A DNA stretch of 33,265 nucleotides from CAIJKW01 sp964443365 (GCA_964443365.1 CAYUCM010000002.1:1-33265); one strand, 5' to 3'; shown: positions 1 through 8,393, numbered from the stretch's first letter. Made by a program: numbers and translations. Notes: a model not told the origin generated them from the sequence alone.

Positions 1-262
1 ATGTACGATTAGGATCGTATTCAATAGTTTCTATCTTTGCAGGAATATCTTTCTTGTCATACTTGAAGTCAATTTGACGATAAAGTCTCTTGTGACCTCC
101 TCCCTTGTGTCTAGTTGTTATACGGCCAGTATTATTACGTCCTGATCCACGCTTGAAACCGTTTGTAAGCGGTTTATAAGGCTCGTCAGTAGTAAGAATC
201 TGTCTGTAATTGACTATAGCCATGTTTCGGCGTGAGGGGCTTGTTGGATTAAATCTTTTCAT
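1..262 (-). CDS. rplB: 50S ribosomal protein L2, N-terminal part
   Basis: L2 is a large-subunit protein that binds 23S rRNA near the peptidyl-transferase centre. The 87 visible residues begin MKRFNPTSPSRRN and contain GRITTRHKGGGHKRLYR, which align with the N-terminal RNA-binding region of bacterial L2 ([20 protein letters not shown] in E. coli). The start at 262 places the conserved PTSPxRR segment close to the N-terminus as expected. The gene runs off the left edge, so the C-terminal two thirds is not visible. It follows rplW by 31 bases in the usual S10 operon order. Identification is secure. Confidence 0.96.
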   Translation of the reverse strand, partial: MKRFNPTSPSRRNMAIVNYRQILTTDEPYKPLTNGFKRGSGRNNTGRITTRHKGGGHKRLYRQIDFKYDKKDIPAKIETIEYDPNRT

Positions 263-293
263 ATAATTTATATTACTTTGCGTGTCACGCTGA

Positions 294-590
294 TTATGCT
301 AAGTCTATTTTATCGCCTTTCTTTAAGAAAACATAAGCTTTCTTAACGGCACTTTTTGTTCCGACCTTTCCTCGTACAAATACTTTCTTTGCAGGAGTAT
401 TTACGATATTTACACTTACAGGCTTTACTTTATATAGAGCCTCAATTGATTTTGCGATAGACGCCTTGGTAGATCTTGGAGTAACCTCAAAGACATATTG
501 GTTTTCACCTGCCTTTACGGTTGCCTTTTCAGTAATACGAGGGCGCTTTATAACCTCCAATTGATGCTTCTTGATTGATATCTTTGTCAT
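294..590 (-). CDS. rplW: 50S ribosomal protein L23
   Basis: L23 sits at the peptide exit tunnel and docks trigger factor and SRP in known bacteria. The protein is 98 aa, normal for the family. It has the typical early motif IKRPRITEKA and the segment YVFEVTPRSTKASIAKSIEALY, followed by the VKPVSVNI strand and a Lys-rich tail. It lies between rplD (21-base gap) and rplB, the standard operon position. No clear Shine-Dalgarno sequence precedes the ATG; translation probably depends on coupling with rplD. Confidence 0.96.
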   Translation of the reverse strand: MTKISIKKHQLEVIKRPRITEKATVKAGENQYVFEVTPRSTKASIAKSIEALYKVKPVSVNIVNTPAKKVFVRGKVGTKSAVKKAYVFLKKGDKIDLA

Positions 591-611
591 AGCTTTGGAT
601 TAGATTATTAG

Positions 612-1367
612 TTACTTTATTTTTGAAGTAAGAGTAACAAATGCATCTTCAGGTGAAGCAATGACCAAATACTTATACTGAAGAAGCGATACTGGATTAA
701 TATTGCGCAACTCGGAAACCTCAAAGCTTCCAAGATTTGAAAAGCCTCTCTTAACATTTTCCTCAAGTGCAGGAACAGTGATAAGTGCAGCATTTTTCTT
801 CTTTGTTGCAATCTTATCAAATCCTTGTACTTTAGAAATTCTGTCAACCATAGCTACTGCAAGCTTTGTTTTAGGTTCAGCTAGTTCAAGATTTTTAACG
901 AAGAGTATCTCACCATCTCTCCACTTTGCGGAAAGAATTGTAAATAGTGCCTTTGCTTTCATCTTTTTATTCACCTTTCTATCGTAATTTTTATCATTAC
1001 GAGGACCGTGAGCAACACCTCCACCCACCCAAATTGGAGAACGAGAAGAACCATGACGAGCACGTCCAGTTCCCTTTTGCTTCCATGGCTTTTTACCACC
1101 ACCAGCAACTTCACTTCTATCCTTTGTGTGTGCAACAGATTGTCTTCCGGCTGATTGTATTGAATTTACAACTTGAGCAACAAGATCACCATTCCAAGGA
1201 AGTCCAAAGACTTCTTCTGGAAGAGTTAATTTGCCAGCAGTATTACCCTCCACATCGTAAACATTTCCTTCTAGAGAAACTGCTACTTTTTCCTTTCTTG
1301 GTTTTTCTGCCTTTGGAGCTTTTTCAGCTTTCTTTGCAGATACCTTTTTTGTTGATGTTTTTTCCAT
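612..1367 (-). CDS. rplD: 50S ribosomal protein L4 with basic N-terminal extension
   Basis: L4 binds 23S rRNA and lines the exit tunnel; in some bacteria it also represses its own operon. The core from about residue 35 matches L4: a tunnel-loop segment with SVAHTKDRSEVAGGGKKPWKQKG, then GRARHGSSRSPIWVGGGVAHGP. At 251 aa it is about 50 residues longer than E. coli L4 (201 aa). Much of the excess is an N-terminal stretch of Lys, Ala and Glu (roughly residues 1-30) with no family counterpart. The extension is in frame and begins at a good ATG, so it appears real. Lies between rplC and rplW. Confidence 0.95.
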   Translation of the reverse strand: MEKTSTKKVSAKKAEKAPKAEKPRKEKVAVSLEGNVYDVEGNTAGKLTLPEEVFGLPWNGDLVAQVVNSIQSAGRQSVAHTKDRSEVAGGGKKPWKQKGTGRARHGSSRSPIWVGGGVAHGPRNDKNYDRKVNKKMKAKALFTILSAKWRDGEILFVKNLELAEPKTKLAVAMVDRISKVQGFDKIATKKKNAALITVPALEENVKRGFSNLGSFEVSELRNINPVSLLQYKYLVIASPEDAFVTLTSKIK

Positions 1368-1395
1368 AAATTTTATTTAAGGTTTAGATAATATG

Positions 1396-1995
1396 CTAGG
1401 CGCGCACTTCTACTAATGTGCCTCTTCGACCTGGTACAGCACCGCGAACACAAAGTTCTCCGGTAGCTTTATCATATGAGATAACAGTTAGGTTTTTTAC
1501 AGTAACACGTTCTCCACCCATGCGTCCGGCCATACGAGTACCTTTAAATACTCTTTGATAACCACCAGCACCGATAGAACCCGGTTCACGTTCACTATGT
1601 TTTTGTCCATGAGAACGTGGTCCACCGTGAAAACCATGGCGTTTTACAACACCCTGAAATCCTTTTGATTTTGAAATTGCTGACACCTCCACCTTCTCAC
1701 CTGGAGTAAGTTCTGGATTAATACTCTCACCTATTGATGAGTCTTTTAGACCAGAAATTTCTCTCAAGTACTGGAAATTGCCGAGATCTTTCATTTGACC
1801 CCTTTGTGCTTTATTGATTCTACGTGGACTTTTAGATCCAAATCCAATCTGTACAGCCTCATATCCATCTTTTTCTACGGTTTTAACTTGCGTTACAATC
1901 ATAGGAGATGTCTTAAGAACCGTAACAGGATGAACTTTACCGTCTTCATCAAACAGCTGAGTCATATTCTGTTTTGTTCCGAGAATAAATTTCAT
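1396..1995 (-). CDS. rplC: 50S ribosomal protein L3
   Basis: L3 is an early-assembly large-subunit protein with a loop reaching toward the peptidyl-transferase centre. The motifs HGFHGGPRSHGQKH and EPGSIGAGGYQRVFKGTRMAGRMG are the conserved L3 core. I chose the ATG at 1995 (MKFILGTKQNMTQLFDEDG) because it aligns residue for residue with the E. coli start MIGLVGKKVGMTRIFTEDG. A GTG 21 bases upstream (2016) would add MDSYKTT and cannot be excluded. Neither start has a convincing Shine-Dalgarno sequence. Second ribosomal gene after tuf. Confidence 0.95.
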   Translation of the reverse strand: MKFILGTKQNMTQLFDEDGKVHPVTVLKTSPMIVTQVKTVEKDGYEAVQIGFGSKSPRRINKAQRGQMKDLGNFQYLREISGLKDSSIGESINPELTPGEKVEVSAISKSKGFQGVVKRHGFHGGPRSHGQKHSEREPGSIGAGGYQRVFKGTRMAGRMGGERVTVKNLTVISYDKATGELCVRGAVPGRRGTLVEVRA

Positions 1996-2029
1996 GGTAG
2001 TTTTATAGGAATCCACTCTGAAAGTTAAA

Positions 2030-2383
2030 CTACATCATCTTTACGTCTATATTCACTCCTGAAGGAAGATTTAGGTTTGTTAGAGCCTCAATTACCTTTG
2101 CATTTGGATTGATTATATCAATTAAACGCTTGTGTATTCTCATCTCAAATTGTTCACGTGCATTTTTAAAGATGAACGATGAACGATTAACCGTATACTT
2201 CTTAATTTCTGTAGGAAGTGGCATAGGACCGACGATAGTAGCATCAAATCTAAGTGCTGTGTCCATAATTTGTTTAACAGACGCATCAATTATCTTTGAC
2301 TCATATGCGCGAACGCGAATACGTAGTCTTGATACACTATCCTCCTTTGTAGTTTTCTTTTTATGTGCTTCTTTTGTTGCCAT
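2030..2383 (-). CDS. rpsJ: 30S ribosomal protein S10
   Basis: S10 belongs to the 30S head and, with NusB, to transcription antitermination complexes. The 117-aa protein carries the family core RLRIRVRAYESKIIDASVKQI, then GPMPLPTEIKKYTVNRSSF, and the C-terminal segment RIHKRLIDIINPNAKVIEAL with NLPSGVNIDVKM. E. coli S10 is 103 aa; the extra residues are a charged N-terminal tail (MATKEAHKKKTTKEDS). First gene of the S10 operon proper, 45 bases after tuf. Confidence 0.96.
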   Translation of the reverse strand: MATKEAHKKKTTKEDSVSRLRIRVRAYESKIIDASVKQIMDTALRFDATIVGPMPLPTEIKKYTVNRSSFIFKNAREQFEMRIHKRLIDIINPNAKVIEALTNLNLPSGVNIDVKMM

Positions 2384-2428
2384 AATGGCGTTTTTTAATT
2401 TTTTCTGAGTAAATTTCTAACTTTAAAG

Positions 2429-3622
2429 TTAGGCTACGATCTTTGTTACAACTCCGGCACCAACAGTTCTTCCACCTTCACGAATAGCTAGTCTTTGCTT
2501 TTCTTCAAGAGCAATAGGAGCTACAAGCTTAACTTTGAAAGTAACTGTGTCACCAGGCATAACCATGTCTACGCCTTCCTTTAGAGTAACCTCTCCTGTT
2601 ACGTCAGTTGTACGTACGTAGAACTGTGGTTTGTAACCTGAGAAGAATGGAGTGTGTCGACCGCCTTCTTCCTTCTTAAGGATATACACTTCAGCCTCAA
2701 ATTCTGTATGAGGAGTAATTGATCCTGGCTTTGAGATAACTTGTCCTCTCATAAGATCATCTTTCTTTACAGATCTTAGAAGAATACCAGCGTTGTCTCC
2801 TGCCATACCTTCTGTTAGTTGCTTATTGAACATTTCAATTCCTGTAACAACAGTCTTTTGAGTGTCCTTAAGACCAACGATTTCAATTTCCTCACCAATC
2901 TTAACTACACCCTTTTCAATCTTTCCTGTAACTACTGTTCCTCTTCCTTCAATTGAGAAGATATCTTCAATAGGCATCAAGAATGGCTTTTCAACCTCTC
3001 TTACAGGTTGTGGAATGTAAGTATCTAGAGCGTCTGCAAGTTCTAGGATTTTCTTTGACCACTCATCATTGTTATCTGCAGATTCAAGAGCCTTAAGAGC
3101 TGAACCTCTAATAACTGGAGCGTTTTCGTCAAATCCATTCTTTGCTAGAAGCTCTCTGATTTCTGCTTCAACAAGGTCTAGCATATCTGCATCCTCAACC
3201 ATATCACACTTGTTCATGAATACGATTATCTTTGGAACACCAACTTGCTTTGCAAGAAGAACGTGCTCACGTGTTTGTGGCATTGGTCCGTCTGTTGCAG
3301 CAACTACTAGGATAGCGCCGTCCATTTGAGCAGCACCAGTAATCATGTTTTTAATGTAATCAGCGTGACCTGGAGCGTCAATGTGTGCATAGTGACGAGC
3401 GTTTGTAGCATACTCACTGTGTGAAAGTGAAATTGTAATACCACGAGCCTTTTCTTCAGGTGCCTTGTCAATTTCTCCAACACCCTTAACTGTAGCTTGC
3501 ATACCTCCTCTATGTAGAACATTAAGGATTGCAGCTGTTAAAGTTGTCTTTCCGTGGTCAACGTGACCAATTGTTCCCACGTTTACGTGTGGTTTTGAAC
3601 GATCGAAATTTCCGGTTGCCAT
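2429..3622 (-). CDS. tuf: Elongation factor Tu
   Basis: EF-Tu is the GTPase that brings aminoacyl-tRNA to the ribosome. All G motifs are present: GHVDHGKTT (P-loop, about residues 18-26), DAPGHADY (G3, with the catalytic His), NKCD (G4) and GSALKALE (G5), followed by the two beta-barrel domains. Length 397 aa is normal. The usual DCPGH Cys next to the G3 Asp is Ala here, seen in some other EF-Tus. tuf heads the transcript that continues into the S10 operon and has its own promoter about 220 bases upstream, consistent with separation from fusA by an insertion. Confidence 0.98.
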   Translation of the reverse strand: MATGNFDRSKPHVNVGTIGHVDHGKTTLTAAILNVLHRGGMQATVKGVGEIDKAPEEKARGITISLSHSEYATNARHYAHIDAPGHADYIKNMITGAAQMDGAILVVAATDGPMPQTREHVLLAKQVGVPKIIVFMNKCDMVEDADMLDLVEAEIRELLAKNGFDENAPVIRGSALKALESADNNDEWSKKILELADALDTYIPQPVREVEKPFLMPIEDIFSIEGRGTVVTGKIEKGVVKIGEEIEIVGLKDTQKTVVTGIEMFNKQLTEGMAGDNAGILLRSVKKDDLMRGQVISKPGSITPHTEFEAEVYILKKEEGGRHTPFFSGYKPQFYVRTTDVTGEVTLKEGVDMVMPGDTVTFKVKLVAPIALEEKQRLAIREGGRTVGAGVVTKIVA

Positions 3623-3840
3623 AATATTTGTTGATAATTATAGAATTGCGTGTTGTAGTTTATGGATATCGCCATAAAACACCCAATTTTTCTAATTAAT
3701 AAAATTAATTTTAATAAATTTCTCAAATTTCGTCTCTAGTGCTTCCCTTTGTATATAGCTTTATTATGTTTTTATCCTTAATATTGGCCTTAAATCAAAA
3801 GGAAGGTGCGAGAAGAAAACCGCCAAAAGGCGTTAACTGG

Positions 3841-3868
3841 ATAATATCAGAAGGTGGGGGTTTGTCAA
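3841..3868 (-). promoter_or_regulatory. Promoter for tuf and the S10 operon
   Basis: On the minus strand TTGACA (3868-3863) and TATTAT (3846-3841) are 16 bases apart, close to the sigma-70-type consensus. The expected start near 3834 gives a leader of about 210 bases before tuf. The leader begins with a small hairpin (CGCC-TTTT-GGCG, about 3817-3832) followed by a pyrimidine run; it might attenuate transcription or stabilise the 5' end. I see no protein-coding frame in 3623-3840. Confidence 0.6.
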
Positions 3869-3876
3869 TAAGAATT

Positions 3877-3904
3877 CAACCTCCAGCTGGGTAGCTGGAG
3901 GTTG
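3877..3904 (-). terminator. Hairpin terminator after the 97-aa ORF
   Basis: A perfect 12-bp stem (CAACCTCCAGCT, loop of four, AGCTGGAGGTTG) lies 33 bases after the stop of the minus-strand ORF at 3938. Beyond a two-base bulge the stem continues with AATTC/GAATT. The minus-strand tail is only weakly T-rich (AATTCTTATT). It sits just ahead of the tuf promoter and insulates it. Confidence 0.6.
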
Positions 3905-3937
3905 TGAATTGTGGGATCGTGGATGTAATGGGCCATA

Positions 3938-4231
3938 CTAATCCCAGTGGTCAGATCCTCCGATTCCATTCTTGGCCAAGAGAACCTTCTTGACCATATA
4001 CAGAATCGCAACGATGGTGACGGCGCAGCCCATAGCCCCCAGAAAAAACCAAAGGGGTGTCTTGTTGGAAAAACCTTCCGTCTTCTCGTAAAACGAGCCC
4101 CACAACCTCCAACAAGAAGCTGCGATGACCGCCATGCCGTAGACCGCAAGACTCACCAGGAGGCACCAAGGTGACGAGCAAAGATTGTCTTTTCCCACGG
4201 GTTTGTTGAACCACTTTCTGAATGTTTTCAT
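3938..4231 (-). CDS. Small two-helix membrane protein, unknown
   Basis: I do not recognise a family. The 97-aa product has a basic N-terminus (MKTFRKWFNKPVGK), a first hydrophobic segment at about 24-41 (LLVSLAVYGMAVIAASCW), a polar loop, a second at about 60-83 (LWFFLGAMGCAVTIVAILYM), then a KK-rich and acidic tail. It should be a small inner-membrane protein with two helices. The GC content is visibly higher than in flanking genes. Two overlapping frames are also open here, but only this one gives a coherent membrane protein. It has its own terminator and lies between the duplicated fusA end and tuf. Could be a spurious ORF. Confidence 0.55.
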   Translation of the reverse strand: MKTFRKWFNKPVGKDNLCSSPWCLLVSLAVYGMAVIAASCWRLWGSFYEKTEGFSNKTPLWFFLGAMGCAVTIVAILYMVKKVLLAKNGIGGSDHWD

Positions 4232-4357
4232 TGTAAAAATGAGGCCTTTCTGTCCTCAGGTTTATTGATTGATGTCCCGACACCTTTTTGTGACGGGAGA
4301 TCTGTCAATACTTTAATCTTTTTTATTCAGGTGTCAACAAAATATGGCACGACGCAA

Positions 4358-4390
4358 ACAAAAACACCCCACTTATGGAGTGTTTTTGTT
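4358..4390 (-). terminator. Intrinsic terminator, second of a tandem pair
   Basis: Minus-strand RNA folds as AAAAACACUCCA, loop UAAG, UGGGGUGUUUUU with one G-U pair, then continues UGUUUG. It lies downstream of the fusA 3' remnant, behind a first terminator at 4441-4470. It contains the 13-base string GGGGTGTTTTTGT that recurs in two other terminators of this region. Confidence 0.75.
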
Positions 4391-4440
4391 TTGATATTAT
4401 CTTTAAGCTATCATCTATTTGATTATAACAAATTTACTAA

Positions 4441-4470
4441 CTATACAAAAACACCCCATTTCTGGGATGT
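4441..4470 (-). terminator. Intrinsic terminator after the fusA 3' remnant
   Basis: Minus-strand RNA forms ACAUCCCA, loop GAAA, UGGGGUGU followed by UUUUGUAU; one pair is G-U. Placed 36 bases after the TAA of the fusA remnant. The stem pairs better on the minus strand than on the plus strand, which fixes the orientation. Confidence 0.75.
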
Positions 4471-4505
4471 CTTTGCCAAAACTTTTTTGTTTTGCCTTGC
4501 TTGTA

Positions 4506-4706
4506 TTATTTCCTACTCTCCACAATTGTCTTCTCCACATTAGCTGGAACTGTATCGTAGTGATCAAATTCCATACTAACTGAACCTCTTCCTTGTGTCA
4601 TTGATCTGATGTCTGTTGTGTAACCAAACATTTCAGACAATGGAACCATGGCTCTAATAACTTTGATTCCACCTGCTCTATCGTCCATTCCTTCAATTTG
4701 TCCTCT
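4506..4706 (-). pseudogene. Duplicated 3' end of fusA (EF-G C-terminus)
   Basis: These 201 bases are identical to 8505-8705, the last 66 codons plus stop of the intact fusA. The duplicate starts exactly at the TAA on one side and breaks off inside the codons for SKRGQIEG on the other, where unrelated sequence begins. An internal ATG would give a 60-aa EF-G domain V fragment, unlikely to work alone. This copy lies on the tuf side, where the original end of fusA is expected if fusA and tuf were once adjacent. Its reading frame is the same as that of the 1203-aa gene just upstream, separated by one TAA and eight codons. Confidence 0.9.
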
Positions 4707-4730
4707 TGATATTTTTTTATACGATAAACA

Positions 4731-7700
4731 TTATTCATCAATCTCATCTATTTCCTTAGGTTGACTGGGGTTATAATTCTCAGCTCTTTCCCAATCAATT
4801 GGAATGACACCTCCTACTTCACCAGTTTCTTCATTAAATTCAATTATCGTATCTTTTATCCTCCATCTTTTATCAATACCAAGTGTTGTCCTGAATAATT
4901 TAGCCATTTCCCCATTCTTTTCAGCAACTACCATCAGAATTACTTTGATTTGTTCTTCACTAAATTTACCCAAATCTTTTAAGTATTTATCAAAATTTCT
5001 TCCAGAAACTCCTTCTATTTTTTTCATAAGCAAATAACTACCATCTAGTTCCTCCTTACCAGAGACAAACCCCACAGGTTCTGCTGTTGGTAATCCAGCC
5101 TTTTTGGCAGAAATAAGAATAGAAAACTCTTTTCGGGCTTCTTTTGATTTTCTAAGTTCAATCTTTTTTGCTACAATTTCTGTTCCATCTGTCATTTTAA
5201 ACAAAATAATTTCTTCATCAGGAAATTCTCCCGTACCCTTACTGCCTTTTAATAATTCTCCATATGTATTCAAAAAACTCCTTGGATCATTAATAAATTC
5301 TTGTGGTAATTTCCTTGCATATTCTTGTCGTATACGAATAGTATAATGCTCAGAATCTAAATTCATATTACCAGAAGGTTCATGATGCAACTTCTCCTTT
5401 AGCCAATAATGACGCGCAATCGCCTGCTTAATCATCATGTATTCAAATTGCTCCAAAGGAGAAGTCGGCTCAGCGATAGGGCGGATTTTTCCGGTTTCGG
5501 GATCTTTTATTAATCCCACAGCGGTATTATCTAATTTAGCATTATGCTCAATATATTCAACAATTTCTGATCTGGCATTTTTTGGTATTCCCTTAATGCG
5601 ACGACCTGTGGTCTTAGCCGACAGTAAACGAATTCTTTTTTCAATATCATCACTATCAAAATCCATTATTTTCATTATCTGTTCGGGAATTGTGCCGGTA
5701 TAGCCAGTATCATAAAATAAAGGGTCCATATCCGGAGTAATTCTTTCTTGTGCCAAAAATGCACGCTTAGTTTTATAATCTAAGTTATCGCGAAAATATC
5801 TTGGGTAAACCGTATATTGCGGATTAATTTCAACAACCTCCCCCATTTCTCTAAGTTTTTTTCTTCCTTCAAGTCCCATTTTTCTACGACGAGCAACATC
5901 TTGTGCTCGTCTACCAATATATGCATAAATACCGTCTCTACCTAAATAAACTTCCAGTGGATTTCTGCCTGTCTCTCTTAAATTATCAAATTCTTCGTAA
6001 AGTTTATCATATAAAGGAATATCAACTTCGTAAGCTTTTATATATTTTTCGAATCCATAATGAAGAAGAGATTGTATGTCCTGCAACAAAACTTCACCTC
6101 TAGGGTAGTTGCCAGACCAATCTTTGTCATTTTCGTCAGTAACCACCTCTTCCTGCCTGTTCTTATTTCCAAGTTCATAGTTTAATTTATCTATATCTCC
6201 TTCATGTCTTTGTACTAAATAACGCGCAACCAAAGAACGAATGCTATCAATCAATGGGGTCATTTTAACCAAACCTGATTTTGGATTTAATAATACACTT
6301 TTATCTTCTTCATTAATTTTTGAATTTAGCTGAATATCCTTAAGAAAACCTTCGTAACATCCTTCTGTGATCCTTTTTACTTCCTCTAGAAACGGAAATA
6401 TCTCCTGGCTATTTATTCCCAAATTTTCCAGCTCTTTATCTTCTGGTTTTCCGCTCATTAATTCCGAAATCGCCAACGCTGTTTTAATTTGTTTATCTCC
6501 AAAACGCCAAGGGTGATCTTCAAATTGGTCAAAGTCTCTCAGTCCTTCATTATGATATCCCCCTTCATATCCATCATCATTATTATCTTCATACTGTGGT
6601 GTAGCTGAAATTTTTGCCTTTACAAGAGCCTGTTCCACCCACGTCAGACCCTTCCATTTATCTTTGATTTTCTTCGTTGTCCAGCCATCATCTTCTTCCA
6701 CTTCAAGAATAAACTTTTTAGCTACTGAATAATGCGATATTGCCTTGTTAATATTTTCCGCTACCCATGGTTGTTGATAATATTTATCAAGATTTTCAAC
6801 AAAATAATCTGCCAAGTTTTGATCTTTTTCTAAATTATCAAAAATCATATTCCTAGCTTTATCAAAAACCAAAGGAAGTATTTTTTGTTTTTCTTCATCT
6901 CCAAGATATGGAATAAATCTTATCAGACTAGATTCGGTAATCTTGTTTACTTGCTCTCTATCAAAAGCTTGTACCAAATCTTCAGCCCCATCTATAAGGT
7001 TTTTAATTTTACCAATTATTTCAAAGTTTTTATTATTATATAAAGACTTAATCTCTGCTTTTAAAAGTTTATATGTAAAATCACGCAACTCTTTATTGGG
7101 TTCTATTATTTCGATCCCCTCCTTCATGTAACCCAATTCTTCATTAAGGTCCTCTTCTATAACACTCATTTCACCTTCTGAAACCCCTTTTATGTTAGGT
7201 AAATTATATTCTTTTTTTGTAATTTTTTTAATTTCTTTCGGAACCAATAAACCATCAAAAAAATGTTGTGTAAGATCTACACTATTAGGGTTGAGCGACC
7301 AGTCTGACAAAATTTGCTTAAGCCATTCTTGTTTAGATTCCATGGATTTAAACATGTCTATACCTTTTTTGGTTAAATCAAATTCTTCTTCTGAAAAATT
7401 ACTATCAATATTCCCCATGAGTAATCCCGGAGTTATACCTTTTTGCATAAACTTTTGCGCTTTGACGATAAATAACCTTTGATCTTCAATCGTCATTTTA
7501 TTAAATTCTCCAACAAAAAAATCCCAAGTCGTGCTTTTATCATATTTGATTGACTTTACCACTATAGAAAGTCCATCATTCAATCCTACCAAACTACCCT
7601 TAGATAATTCTTTCCATTTATTAAAAACATCATCAGGCTCATAAATTTTTTTGCCCTTATCGTCTTTTTTATCGGAGATTTTAATCTTTCCAAAAATATT

Positions 7701-8342
7701 ATCTAGCAGTTTGCAAAATGATTTTTCACCATACAGTGGCATAAACTCTGCTAATTTACCAAGCAATTCAAAAGTTGTTTCATCATAGTTTAAACCATTG
7801 TGAGCCCTAAACCATAAATCCATAAGAATATCCTTGGGGTTATCACCATTTTCTCCTTGAACTGCATTATTCTTTAGTATATTGATAAGTGAATCCATCG
7901 AGTTTTTCTCATTAGATCCCGTTCGAGATAAAGAATACAATGAATCAATAATCTGTTTAATTAAAGAATAGCTTAAATAACCATTAGGCTCTTTTGAAAC
8001 TTTTGCAACATCAATAATATTTTGAGCATATTTACGGAAATCTTTTGGACTATTTATATTAAAATACCAAAATCTTTTTTCAATCTCCTCAAAAATAATC
8101 TTCATTACCTGGGAATTATCCGAGTCAAAACCTTCTCCAAGTTGTTCACGAACTTGGTCACACATAGCAGATATTTCCTCTCTAATTTTATCTTTGTCCA
8201 AGCTGTTCAACTTTTTAATCAAACCTCCATCTTCCTTAAGGTCATTTGGAACTCCTAATTCAGACAACTCAATTGGACTAATTTCTTTTTGTTTTCCTAC
8301 TAGACCATCTTTTTCAATTTCTAATTCAAATCTTTGTTTCAT
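4731..8342 (-). CDS. 1203-aa protein with kinase-like C-terminus
   Basis: No named family recognised. Residues 1 to about 780 are mostly predicted-helical, charged and lack a signal peptide or membrane segment, so a cytoplasmic protein is likely. At about 800-890 come YLGRDGIYAY, an Arg-rich helix, then YDTGYTGTIPEQ. This RDG ... DTGxxGT order recalls HAD-like proteins of the COG5610 type (inference). Residues about 1045-1195 resemble a protein-kinase or aminoglycoside-phosphotransferase fold: EIVAKKIEL (putative ATP-binding Lys near 1056), SYLLMKKIEG (hinge) and PIDWERA (metal-binding Asp near 1183). A standard HxDxxxxN catalytic loop is not visible, so activity is uncertain. The gene is alone between two copies of the fusA 3' end and has its own extended -10 promoter. 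Confidence 0.85.
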   Translation of the reverse strand: MKQRFELEIEKDGLVGKQKEISPIELSELGVPNDLKEDGGLIKKLNSLDKDKIREEISAMCDQVREQLGEGFDSDNSQVMKIIFEEIEKRFWYFNINSPKDFRKYAQNIIDVAKVSKEPNGYLSYSLIKQIIDSLYSLSRTGSNEKNSMDSLINILKNNAVQGENGDNPKDILMDLWFRAHNGLNYDETTFELLGKLAEFMPLYGEKSFCKLLDNIFGKIKISDKKDDKGKKIYEPDDVFNKWKELSKGSLVGLNDGLSIVVKSIKYDKSTTWDFFVGEFNKMTIEDQRLFIVKAQKFMQKGITPGLLMGNIDSNFSEEEFDLTKKGIDMFKSMESKQEWLKQILSDWSLNPNSVDLTQHFFDGLLVPKEIKKITKKEYNLPNIKGVSEGEMSVIEEDLNEELGYMKEGIEIIEPNKELRDFTYKLLKAEIKSLYNNKNFEIIGKIKNLIDGAEDLVQAFDREQVNKITESSLIRFIPYLGDEEKQKILPLVFDKARNMIFDNLEKDQNLADYFVENLDKYYQQPWVAENINKAISHYSVAKKFILEVEEDDGWTTKKIKDKWKGLTWVEQALVKAKISATPQYEDNNDDGYEGGYHNEGLRDFDQFEDHPWRFGDKQIKTALAISELMSGKPEDKELENLGINSQEIFPFLEEVKRITEGCYEGFLKDIQLNSKINEEDKSVLLNPKSGLVKMTPLIDSIRSLVARYLVQRHEGDIDKLNYELGNKNRQEEVVTDENDKDWSGNYPRGEVLLQDIQSLLHYGFEKYIKAYEVDIPLYDKLYEEFDNLRETGRNPLEVYLGRDGIYAYIGRRAQDVARRRKMGLEGRKKLREMGEVVEINPQYTVYPRYFRDNLDYKTKRAFLAQERITPDMDPLFYDTGYTGTIPEQIMKIMDFDSDDIEKRIRLLSAKTTGRRIKGIPKNARSEIVEYIEHNAKLDNTAVGLIKDPETGKIRPIAEPTSPLEQFEYMMIKQAIARHYWLKEKLHHEPSGNMNLDSEHYTIRIRQEYARKLPQEFINDPRSFLNTYGELLKGSKGTGEFPDEEIILFKMTDGTEIVAKKIELRKSKEARKEFSILISAKKAGLPTAEPVGFVSGKEELDGSYLLMKKIEGVSGRNFDKYLKDLGKFSEEQIKVILMVVAEKNGEMAKLFRTTLGIDKRWRIKDTIIEFNEETGEVGGVIPIDWERAENYNPSQPKEIDEIDE

Positions 8343-8368
8343 AAATTTTATTTTACAAATATTATTTT

Positions 8369-8393
8369 ATTATAGCACACAACGCTAGGTTGT
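8369..8393 (-). promoter_or_regulatory. Extended -10 promoter of the 1203-aa gene with palindrome
   Basis: Minus strand TGCTATAAT (8377-8369) is an extended -10 element without a clear -35. Transcription should start near 8362, a leader of about 20 bases before the ATG at 8342; no Shine-Dalgarno is seen. An inverted repeat ACAAC-N5-GTTGT (8379-8393) abuts the -10 and could be an operator. Confidence 0.55.

Larger units (their letters stand above)
4232..4505. other. Non-coding stretch with hairpins
   Basis: I see no gene here. It contains an imperfect hairpin at 4276-4297 (CCCGACAC, loop CTTTTT, GTGACGGG, one mismatch) and the two minus-strand terminators listed separately. A TTGACA on the minus strand at 4308-4303 has no matching -10 box, so the promoter of the 97-aa ORF is unresolved. 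Confidence 0.6.

Noticed and set aside
703..1369. Plus-strand open frames opposite rplD
   Set aside because: They are antisense shadows of a well-conserved ribosomal protein gene; low-complexity Leu- and Phe-rich translations.
3623..3840. Riboswitch or protein-binding leader before tuf
   Set aside because: Only a tiny hairpin near the 5' end and AT-rich sequence are visible; nothing matches a riboswitch or ribosomal-protein leader that I know.
3865..4283. Two further overlapping open frames on the minus strand across the 97-aa ORF, plus a plus-strand frame
   Set aside because: They are open mainly because of higher GC. Their translations are Arg- and Pro-rich and lack a coherent topology, whereas the 3938-4231 frame gives two clean membrane helices and ends before a hairpin.
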